Assembly (NCBI GenBank): GCA_014380705.1
Contig: JACMJI010000272.1
Location: forward strand, 1-11,811
DNA: 11,811 nt
Source of the DNA: Gorillibacterium sp.
GTDB lineage: Bacteria > Bacillota > Bacilli > Paenibacillales > NBRC-103111
Direction of reading: 5' to 3'
Part shown: positions 5,914 to 11,811 of the stretch, piece after piece
Position numbering within the stretch: position 1 is the stretch's first letter
How the letters are laid out: the number at the start of each line of letters is the position of its first letter
The notes under the pieces: model-generated
What the model was told of the DNA's origin: nothing
Database searches by the model: none
Seen by the model: only the letters and a program-made list of their open reading frames with translations
Position numbers and translations under genes: made by a program

Positions 5914-6931
5914 TTGTTTTCACCTCCCTTCGTTGCATGAGGATGGGCTCCAAATAGAGAATCGAAGCCACAAAGCTATGACTTGGTAAATCATACTCAA
6001 GGAAATGGTACTGAAGAAACCGGAGGTAACGGGTCAAGGACCGCTTTTGCTTGCCACGGATGGCTGCATAATTCCACCAATGACCTGTTCTTTTTGAAAG
6101 AATTAGCGGTTTATGACTTTCTAGGTATGGGAATTGCCGATAGACGATGGATAATGTACTGGATATCCGCTTATAGGTTTGATGGGCTACCGAGTCACGG
6201 AACAATCTGTCATAGTCGATGCGATCACGACAAACAGTAATGAGTTGAATGATATCAATAAAATATTTTACTGAATCGAAGCCATGCTTCCAGCCATGCA
6301 GACAAATCATATAGAAGGTGTGGTAGTCCGAGAGCTCCATCACGTGGCTGTAGGGCTTCATAGGAAGAGCTTCTCGCCAAAGCTCCTCCACGTTAAAGCG
6401 GGAAGTGCCCTCCATCAGCAAGCCCCAATGTAATTCAACGGTCAAGGGATGGGTAGAACCAACAATCGGCTTGGAAAAGCTATGATGAAAATGAGAGCGG
6501 ATATTTTCTTCCTCCCAGGTGAATCCAAGAGAGCGAATGCATTCCTCGGCCTGAGCTAATTCCGCTGCCTTAACTAGCAGGTCTATATCTGATGTTCCCC
6601 TGGCTCCGATATGGCCGAAATATTTGGTGGCCAAGTGAACGCCCTTTAAGGGGATAACGGTGATACTGGAATCATCAAAAGCTTTGAATATCTTCTCGTT
6701 TTCATATTGAATATAGAGGTTTAGGAGCATCGTCTCGTCATATTTCACCTTAAGTTGATTCCGAAAGGCCAGAGGGATGTCTTCAAGCTTATTTTGTTGT
6801 TTAAGCAAATGATAAAGCTGGGGTTCGATATGAAAATATTCGATATCCTCTTGTATGGTTTGAAGCGTATTCGGCTCAGTAGGCATGGGACTACCCGGGT
6901 CATAGATCGCATGAAGCAGGTTCCATATCAT
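5906..6931 (-). CDS. Nucleotidyltransferase-fold protein (NTP_transf_5 family), peptide-tailoring candidate
   Basis: This 341-residue protein belongs to the 'nucleotidyltransferase family' often found in capsule and RiPP clusters. The core (about 85-170) shows VIPLKGVHLATKYFG, then RGTSDIDLLV with the metal-binding pair D115 and D117, and a downstream VELHWG (165-170). The C-terminal half is mainly helical, with MICLHGWKHGF and a basic stretch near 290-310. In the pseudomycoidin lasso cluster a related protein (PsmN) is linked to further decoration of a phosphorylated peptide; by analogy this one may modify the small peptide after the HprK-like kinase. The reaction and donor are not known. 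The ATG at 6931 overlaps the ABC gene stop as ATGA, with AGGAGA 8 bases upstream. Its own stop overlaps the start of the peptide gene. Confidence 0.82.
   Translation of the reverse strand: MIWNLLHAIYDPGSPMPTEPNTLQTIQEDIEYFHIEPQLYHLLKQQNKLEDIPLAFRNQLKVKYDETMLLNLYIQYENEKIFKAFDDSSITVIPLKGVHLATKYFGHIGARGTSDIDLLVKAAELAQAEECIRSLGFTWEEENIRSHFHHSFSKPIVGSTHPLTVELHWGLLMEGTSRFNVEELWREALPMKPYSHVMELSDYHTFYMICLHGWKHGFDSVKYFIDIIQLITVCRDRIDYDRLFRDSVAHQTYKRISSTLSIVYRQFPYLESHKPLILSKRTGHWWNYAAIRGKQKRSLTRYLRFLQYHFLEYDLPSHSFVASILYLEPILMQRREVKTNG
5921..5928 (-). promoter_or_regulatory. Strong ribosome site of the peptide gene
   Basis: GGGAGGTG lies 7 bases before the ATG at 5913, inside the last codons of the nucleotidyltransferase gene. 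It is the strongest ribosome site in the operon and fixes the reading frame of the short gene, whose frame differs from that of a longer overlapping open frame (5646-5873). Confidence 0.75.
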
Positions 6932-8703
6932 CCATGGTCTCTCCTCTCCGACATTTGCTGCAAGCGTTTCAAGTTCCGATACGCCCCCGGTCGTCCCGAT
7001 AACTCTTCATGTCTACCCATTTGAACGATCTTGCCCCGCTCCAATACAACAATCAGGTCAGCATGCTGAATGGTTGAAAGCCTGTGTGCAATGATTATCG
7101 TCGTACGTTCAGCCATCAGGCGGTCCAGTGATCGCTTCACTTGGAACTCTGTTTCACTATCAAGTGCGGATGTTGCTTCATCAAGAAGCAGGATCGGTGC
7201 ATCCCTGAGAATGGCACGTGCAATCGCAAGGCGCTGCCTTTGTCCCCCGGAAAGAGTAACACCTCGTTCACCAATTTGCGTGTCATAGCAGTCAGGCAGA
7301 GACATGATGTAATCATGTATATTGGCATGCATGGCGGCCTGTTCGATTCGTTGTTGAGAAGCATCGGGACGGGCAAGCAACAAATTTTCCCGAATGGAGC
7401 TGGAGAACAGGAAGGTTTCTTGAGCAACTAGAGCAATCGAGCTTCTAAGCTGTGAGGGTGCCAACTGGTCAATGGGCACACCATTGATACATATATAACC
7501 AGATTGTGGCTTATAGAATCCTTGCAACAGATGAAATAGTGTTGATTTCCCTGCTCCACTTGCTCCAACAACGGCAACAGTCTGACCTGCCGAAACGGTT
7601 AAGTTAAGACCTTCAATAATTGGCGTTTGGCCATCATAGCTAAAGCTGATATCCCGAAACTCAATGGATTTCTTACCAACTACGGAAATCGCCGCAGGCA
7701 GCTCCAAGCTTTCAACCGGTTCCCGGAACACAGTTGCTATTCGGTCTACCGCGGTAGAGGATTCCTGTATACCAATCCAGATTCCCGCTAAGCCGGTCAG
7801 TGGATATAGCAAATGGCTGGAGAGATTGACAAAAGCCATGAGGGAACCAATGGTTATCACTCGATGGGAGACGAAGTAAGCCCCAAGGCAAAAACTTATC
7901 AAAAACAGAATAGCTCCCGCCGCTTGACTTCCGCCGCGAATCCAACCTTGGAGAATCGTATATTTTTCCTGCAGCTTGTAAAGCTCCCCGTTCTTATCCG
8001 CATACTTGCGAAACCAAGTGTCCTCTACAGAGAAGGATCGAATGACGGAAAGCCCTTGCAGTGTTTCCGTAAGGAGTTTATTCAGGTTTCCGTAAGTGTC
8101 ATGAATCGTTCTTGTTCTTCGACGTAAGACGAAGCCCATCATACCACCGGCTGTCATGGCAAAAGGGACAATGAGCAAGCCCATTAGAGCCATGCCCCAA
8201 TGAATCTGAAACATATAGATGACGACTGCGATGAAAACAAGCGGGAGACGAATACACTGCATGAGTTTACTGCCAATCATGCCATTGATACTATGAATAT
8301 CCTGGTTAAAATGAGTCATTAGCTCTCCAGAATGGAGCTGGTTTGTACGGCTGACCGGCAAAAGCATAATGTGTCGGAGCAATCGTTCCGTCAGTTCCTT
8401 TTTCACACCACTCGATGCACTAAATTCCAACCGGTTGGTAATAAAGTCTGAAGCGATGGTTAGCACGCTTAAAAGAACGCCAAAGGGAATGAGGAAGGTT
8501 AGCCGCTTGAACTGTTGTTGGACGGCCGCGTCCGTTATCTGGCCAAGAAACCAAGCAAAGGACAAGGTAAGCGCAATGTTCGTGAATACAAGGATGAGTA
8601 AGCCGATATAAGCTTTTCGCTGCTTCCTGATATAAGGGGCAAGAAGAGCGTAGGCTTTGCGAACACCGTCAACGGATAAGTGGGATTTAAGTAGCCCAAT
8701 CAT
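6928..8703 (-). CDS. ABC exporter (membrane and ATPase domains fused), peptide-export candidate
   Basis: This 591-residue half-transporter is of the MsbA/LmrA/lasso-D type and should act as a homodimer in the cell membrane. The membrane domain (about 20-320) has six predicted helices, starting with AYIGLLILVFTNIALTLSFA. The ATPase domain has Walker A GASGAGKST (380-388), Q-loop Q428, signature LSGGQ (484-488), Walker B ILLLDE (504-509) and the H-loop H540. There is no N-terminal C39 peptidase domain, so leader removal must be done by another protein. The start at 8703 is chosen because it overlaps the peptidase stop as ATGA and has GAGGT 8 bases upstream; a longer reading from 8799 would run 100 bases into the peptidase gene without a better site. 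Its place in the operon points to export of the modified peptide. Confidence 0.92.
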   Translation of the reverse strand: MIGLLKSHLSVDGVRKAYALLAPYIRKQRKAYIGLLILVFTNIALTLSFAWFLGQITDAAVQQQFKRLTFLIPFGVLLSVLTIASDFITNRLEFSASSGVKKELTERLLRHIMLLPVSRTNQLHSGELMTHFNQDIHSINGMIGSKLMQCIRLPLVFIAVVIYMFQIHWGMALMGLLIVPFAMTAGGMMGFVLRRRTRTIHDTYGNLNKLLTETLQGLSVIRSFSVEDTWFRKYADKNGELYKLQEKYTILQGWIRGGSQAAGAILFLISFCLGAYFVSHRVITIGSLMAFVNLSSHLLYPLTGLAGIWIGIQESSTAVDRIATVFREPVESLELPAAISVVGKKSIEFRDISFSYDGQTPIIEGLNLTVSAGQTVAVVGASGAGKSTLFHLLQGFYKPQSGYICINGVPIDQLAPSQLRSSIALVAQETFLFSSSIRENLLLARPDASQQRIEQAAMHANIHDYIMSLPDCYDTQIGERGVTLSGGQRQRLAIARAILRDAPILLLDEATSALDSETEFQVKRSLDRLMAERTTIIIAHRLSTIQHADLIVVLERGKIVQMGRHEELSGRPGAYRNLKRLQQMSERRDHG

Positions 8704-9176
8704 ATCGCTGTACCTCGAGTGGCTTGCGCTTTTTTTCTCGAAAGGTAGCGATTGACTCCTCTGGATAAAAAGGGCAGGGTGACCATAGCCTTTGACCACA
8801 GAGCTATCCTAAGATCAGTCATCAGAATATCCTTTCTTGTTTTCCGAATGCTATATAAGACACCAAGTATTTGCTTAAATGAAATCGGTTCATCCATCCC
8901 CAAATTGGAATCCCCTTTGCATAAGTACAACTCTTTATCCTGTTGCTGGACAAAGGTATGTAGACGATGAGCGATTAATTCGCCTGATGAAGAGTGGAAT
9001 AGGATAACATCGCCCTTACGAATCTTCTTATGCTGAACCTGATGGAACCGGCAGATATTGCCCTCTCGAATGAGCGGATACATACTGCTGCCATGTGCCG
9101 GGATCTCGATCCAGCCCTTCTTATGGATAATCTGCTCAACGAAGATAAATAAGGGGGCATCATTCTTTTGCTTCAA
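8700..9176 (-). CDS. S24/S26-type serine peptidase, SipW-like, leader-peptidase candidate
   Basis: This 158-residue protein has the LexA/signal-peptidase fold. The nucleophile block is GSSMYPLIREG with S31; KGDVILFH follows at 54-61; IAHRL places H70 where SipW/eukaryote-type signal peptidases carry His instead of Lys; CKGDSN gives D89. These fit an S26B-like Ser-His-Asp site. There is no clear N-terminal membrane anchor; a weakly hydrophobic stretch lies near the C-terminus (LRIALWSKAMVTLPFLS). The start must be the TTG at 9176: an in-frame stop sits directly upstream and no other start codon occurs before the catalytic Ser. GGAG lies 10 bases before it. It overlaps the PqqD gene by 17 bases. 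In this operon it is the only candidate to cleave the peptide leader. Confidence 0.85.
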   Translation of the reverse strand: MKQKNDAPLFIFVEQIIHKKGWIEIPAHGSSMYPLIREGNICRFHQVQHKKIRKGDVILFHSSSGELIAHRLHTFVQQQDKELYLCKGDSNLGMDEPISFKQILGVLYSIRKTRKDILMTDLRIALWSKAMVTLPFLSRGVNRYLSRKKAQATRGTAI

Positions 9177-9426
9177 TCAGACCACACTCCAATAGATCGA
9201 ACAGAAACTCCGTGATATCCTGCTCGACAGAAAGCTCTGTGTCTCCATAGTGCTCTTGGACTGCAGCCGATAGTGTATGAACCGATTGAGCGGCACTTAG
9301 CTGTGACCAGCAAAACCCACCAACCTGACTGATTTTGGTGATCGTTAAGCTTTCGGGGTTTAGGATCATGGTTTCATCATCAAGGACAATGGTCTCGCAG
9401 CTGGATTTACGGATATAATGATTCAC
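9160..9426 (-). CDS. PqqD-family peptide-binding protein (lasso B1-like, RRE)
   Basis: This 88-residue winged-helix protein of the PqqD type (RiPP recognition element) binds precursor leader peptides and presents them to modifying enzymes. It shows the family pattern: an N-terminal beta hairpin (CETIVLDDETMILNPES), the helix GGFCWSQLSAAQSVHTLSAAVQEHYG, then VEQDITEFLFDLLECGLIE. I prefer the GTG at 9426 because it overlaps the kinase stop as GTGA, like the ATGA junctions later in the operon, with GGGAG upstream at a rather long spacing. A TTG at 9444 would add six residues. The likely partner is the YSKPEL motif of the small peptide encoded at the end of the operon. Confidence 0.85.
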   Translation of the reverse strand: MNHYIRKSSCETIVLDDETMILNPESLTITKISQVGGFCWSQLSAAQSVHTLSAAVQEHYGDTELSVEQDITEFLFDLLECGLIEAKE

Positions 9427-10217
9427 GAAGAGATCAACTCCCAAAAGCCAGGATTTTTTTGAAAATAGAGATCATACAGCGGCACGAGGTCCGCGACCTG
9501 CTTCAACATATGAATGATTGCCATCGTTTCCTTCGTAGAGGGATTCCAATAAAAGACTTTATCGATCATACGCAGCATTCCCTCCGACTTTGTCAGAGGC
9601 AAACGCTGATGCTGCTTCGCTTGATGAAGCAGATGAATACCGGTTAGCTTCCATACTTTAGATTCGTGATCCGCCAAATTCTGAATTTCACTTCGGAATG
9701 GCGAATGAAAGACGAAAACGCCACTTGGTCCAATCCGGAGGATGGTTGCCTCATCCGCAATGATACCTCTAGGAAGGGACATGGTCGCCGCGGTTGACTT
9801 GCCCGCGCCAGAATGTCCTGTAAACATAAAGCATCCGTCATTGTCAGCAACGCATGAGGAATGCATGAGGAGTCCCCATCGGTTGCGGACAATGAAGAGA
9901 CTATATAAGTGCATGAATGCATGCTTCATTGCTAAAGAGTCATGAACTTTCATCGTTACTGTCCGATAATCCATATCTGTTTCAATAAGGTAATCTGTTC
10001 TTTGGTATTGAAGGGTATTAGCCTGTTTTATTTTTACAATATCGTAGTTAATAAATGGTGCGCCATATCCTTCGTCAAGGTGAACGCATAGGTTCGGCTC
10101 ATGCCCTAAGCTGGTGAAGATACTCGGAAACGTCTCATGGAAAAGCGACTCGACGGCTCTTGTTGCAAATGAAATGCGGAGAATATGTTCTCCGATAATG
10201 ATGTCTTTACTCATCAT
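9423..10217 (-). CDS. HprK-like kinase (lasso-peptide-kinase type)
   Basis: This 264-residue protein resembles the C-terminal kinase domain of HPr kinase, in the branch that phosphorylates peptides in paeninodin-type clusters. Residues 1-110 are a beta-rich N-terminal part. LLMHSSCV (117-123) precedes the P-loop GHSGAGKST (134-142). Further family blocks are IADEAT with D155 and E156, and HSPFRSE (171-177). It lacks the context of a real HPr kinase (no lgt or ppaX neighbour). The start at 10217 has AGAGG 7 bases upstream; an in-frame ATG at 10256 has no ribosome site. It is the first gene of the operon. The expected job is phosphorylation of a Ser or Thr in the small peptide's tail. Confidence 0.85.
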   Translation of the reverse strand: MMSKDIIIGEHILRISFATRAVESLFHETFPSIFTSLGHEPNLCVHLDEGYGAPFINYDIVKIKQANTLQYQRTDYLIETDMDYRTVTMKVHDSLAMKHAFMHLYSLFIVRNRWGLLMHSSCVADNDGCFMFTGHSGAGKSTAATMSLPRGIIADEATILRIGPSGVFVFHSPFRSEIQNLADHESKVWKLTGIHLLHQAKQHQRLPLTKSEGMLRMIDKVFYWNPSTKETMAIIHMLKQVADLVPLYDLYFQKNPGFWELISS

Positions 10218-10294
10218 GCCATATCCTCTCTTAAAAAATTTGAAAGGTTGTTCCATATAACGAACAAAAAGGCTGCAAATGTTTCGTTATTGTT

Positions 10295-10323
10295 ACTATA
10301 ATTGCTTTTATTGAATAAATCAA
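10295..10323 (-). promoter_or_regulatory. Sigma-A-like promoter of the RiPP-like operon
   Basis: On the - strand TTGATT (-35) and TATAGT (-10) are separated by exactly 17 bases. The expected transcription start is near 10288, giving a leader of about 70 bases before the kinase ATG. No operator is obvious. Confidence 0.6.
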
Positions 10324-10662
10324 CTTTTGGGCTTTTCTGTTAGCCAACGGAATTTAGGCTTTATAGCCTTTGGATTTAAATTGGGTTTGTTCGCTATAAA
10401 GAAAATATTTGAAAAGATTCTATGCTATCGACTTCCTTAACTACAAAAAAGAAACGATATAAACGAATAGCTGCTCTTGCCAGAATATAAAAAAGATCGC
10501 ACCCACTCAGCCATGATAGCTTAAGGGATGCGATCTATTATATTTTAGCTATTTAATGGATTTCATCTCAAATTCACTAAAGCTAAGACGATTAAGCTAA
10601 GCTTCTTCAACAATCTGAGAGGTTATTCCCTCTTTCTTACTTCCACCATACGTATATCCGTT
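10324..10662. other. AT-rich intergenic region
   Basis: No convincing gene on either strand: only very short open frames without ribosome sites. It holds a small hairpin (AGGCT-TTAT-AGCCT near 10355) and the terminator at 10489-10536. The stretch 10537-10662 shows a short direct repeat of TTAGCTTTA/TTAGCTTAA on the - strand, with nothing else recognisable. Confidence 0.6.
10489..10536 (-). terminator. Intrinsic terminator downstream of the RNA methyltransferase gene
   Basis: AGATCGCA-CCC pairs with GGGATGCGATCT (one bulged base), and on the - strand the stem ends directly in six T. It lies about 125 bases past the methyltransferase stop and upstream of the RiPP-like operon promoter, so it insulates the two units. 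Confidence 0.75.
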
Positions 10663-11811
10663 TTAAATGTCCTTCCGCACCAACAGTGTACAGCACTCCA
10701 CAATACTAGTCTGAGGAGATATATCTATCGGTTGGGTCCATTCCACGACGTACCTTTCGGCATAGAGAGCTTTACAGTCCTTTGCTAGTGTCGTCGGATT
10801 GCTGGAGATGTAGATAAGTTTAGTTGGCCCCACTGCGGTAACGGCGGAGAGCAGTGAAGGATCGCAGCCTGTCCGCGATGGATGAAGAACAATAATGTCA
10901 GGACGGATACCTTCCTGAAACCATTGTGGCAACAATTGCTCTGTTTGTCCTTCATAGAAGCGAGTGTTGGTCACATTGCTACGTATAGCGTTTTCTCGTG
11001 CATCTGCAACTTGAGCGGACACACTTTCGACCCCACGCACTTCGCGTGCTTTAGAGGCTAGGGTTAGGCCGAATGTTCCTGTTCCGCAGGCCGTATCGAT
11101 CACAAGCTCTCGCCCAGTGAGAGCGGCAGCCTCTGTGACAACATCATAAAGCTTGATCGATTGTTCAAAATTGGCCAACTCTTGATCTTGTGCAGAATGA
11201 GAAAGCATAAGATTTCCAAACTGTTCGTCTAGTTTATGACGGCCCCACAACTGGTTGGTTTTCACTCCAAAGATTAAAGGGGTATCCGTTGAGTTTACAT
11301 TCTGGGAAATTCCAACTACTAGAGGAAGCGCGCGACGAATGTCTTGCACAATACTTCTCCAATCAGGCAGCTTATCGACTCCAGTGATGAGCGTAAGCAG
11401 AATCGTACCGCTTTCTGGCGAGCGTCGAGCTGCAATGGAGCGGATGACACCTTGTTTGGTCCGATCATTATATACATCAATTCCGTTCCGCTCAAGGGTA
11501 TCCCGCACGACCTGAATTGTGCGATTAATATCTGGATGCTGAATCGGGCAGTTTGATGTATCCACGATCCGTCCAGCAGCATAAATCCCAGCGATTAATT
11601 TAGAGTCGGAGGAGGCGACCTGAACCTGTACATAGTTGCGATAAGCCCAAGGTATGGTCATTCCCAGGATAGGGCGAACGGGAGATTCTTTGAGACCCGA
11701 ATAAGGAGCGAAGGCTTCGCGTACTAATGATTCCTTCGTCTTCAGCTGCTCAGGATAGTCCATGTGCGAAAGCTTGCAGCTGCCGCATTCTTCGTAAACG
11801 GAGCAGGCTGG
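10663..11811 (-). CDS. RlmCD/TrmA-family RNA methyltransferase, 5'-truncated by window edge, Cys-to-Ser at nucleophile
   Basis: The C-terminal 382 residues of a TrmA/RumA-type enzyme are present; this family methylates uracil C5 in rRNA or tRNA using S-adenosylmethionine. The open frame continues past the ATG at 11763 to the window edge, and the extra codons hold the Fe-S cluster motif C-x5-CGSC (residues 3, 9 and 12 from the edge); the fourth cysteine is in NCPIQH (residue 88). The true start is therefore outside, probably preceded by a TRAM domain. The methyl-donor site is DTACGTGTFGL. Oddities: the catalytic block, normally SCNPxTLARD, reads ISSNPTTLAKD, so the nucleophilic Cys is Ser (codon 10801-10803), and the DPPR block reads HPSRTG. 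The Glu near the end (IVECC) is kept. It may be inactive, altered in chemistry, or a paralogue with another role. Confidence 0.88.
   Translation of the reverse strand, partial: PACSVYEECGSCKLSHMDYPEQLKTKESLVREAFAPYSGLKESPVRPILGMTIPWAYRNYVQVQVASSDSKLIAGIYAAGRIVDTSNCPIQHPDINRTIQVVRDTLERNGIDVYNDRTKQGVIRSIAARRSPESGTILLTLITGVDKLPDWRSIVQDIRRALPLVVGISQNVNSTDTPLIFGVKTNQLWGRHKLDEQFGNLMLSHSAQDQELANFEQSIKLYDVVTEAAALTGRELVIDTACGTGTFGLTLASKAREVRGVESVSAQVADARENAIRSNVTNTRFYEGQTEQLLPQWFQEGIRPDIIVLHPSRTGCDPSLLSAVTAVGPTKLIYISSNPTTLAKDCKALYAERYVVEWTQPIDISPQTSIVECCTLLVRKDI

Noticed and set aside
8704..8799. Longer N-terminus for the ABC exporter
   Set aside because: It would overlap the peptidase gene by 100 bases; the ATGA junction with GAGGT upstream is the better start.
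8975..9163. ATG overlapping the PqqD stop as ATGA
   Set aside because: It is in the wrong frame for the peptidase and gives an Arg/Ser-rich product with no family pattern; the peptidase starts at the TTG at 9176.
5737..10217. Calling the operon a normal lasso peptide cluster
   Set aside because: No cyclase, no B2 protease, and no Asp/Glu at core positions 7-9.
9423..10217. Calling the kinase a true HPr kinase/phosphorylase (hprK)
   Set aside because: It has a shorter, divergent N-terminus and lies in a peptide-modification operon without the usual hprK neighbours.

Overview
The window looks like chromosomal DNA of a spore-forming Bacillota, most likely Paenibacillus or a close relative. The reasons are moderate GC with strong GGAGG-type ribosome sites, a KinB-like membrane histidine kinase behind a good sigma-H promoter match, a DUF3048 (YerB-type) lipoprotein, and a gene cluster that echoes the paeninodin lasso-peptide clusters of that group. 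No rRNA, tRNA, CRISPR array, insertion sequence or phage gene is visible. Only the first small gene is on the + strand; every other gene is on the - strand.

Layout, left to right. (1) 1-640: an AT-rich orphan gene of 130 residues with its own terminator, then hairpins that probably end the leftward transcript from the next region. (2) 722-3259: a small zinc-ribbon protein, a YafY-type WYL regulator and an orphan histidine kinase. A perfect palindrome sits at the promoter of the zinc-ribbon gene and a sigma-H promoter lies before the kinase. (3) 3289-5572: an RluA-family pseudouridine synthase with a basic repeat-bearing N-terminal tail, and a DUF3048 lipoprotein. (4) 5653-10323: a compact six-gene operon bounded by a sigma-A-like promoter and an intrinsic terminator. 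Its order is HprK-like kinase, PqqD-like protein, S24/S26 peptidase, ABC exporter, nucleotidyltransferase-fold protein, and last a 58-residue peptide gene with a very strong ribosome site. All five gene junctions overlap. (5) 10489-11811: a terminator and the 3' part of an RlmCD/TrmA-family RNA methyltransferase whose catalytic cysteine position is a serine; the gene runs off the right edge.

The most interesting part is region 4. The kinase, PqqD protein, nucleotidyltransferase and exporter are the accessory set of paeninodin/pseudomycoidin-type lasso peptide clusters, and the small peptide has the YxxPxL leader motif of such precursors. Yet no asparagine-synthetase-like cyclase and no transglutaminase-like B2 protease lie in the operon, and the putative core has no Asp/Glu at ring position 7-9. 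The core instead carries a His-Pro repeat. My reading is a non-lasso RiPP (ribosomally made, modified peptide) pathway: the PqqD protein binds the leader, the kinase and the nucleotidyltransferase decorate the core, the SipW-like peptidase removes the leader, and the ABC protein exports the product. This is inference from family membership and gene order.
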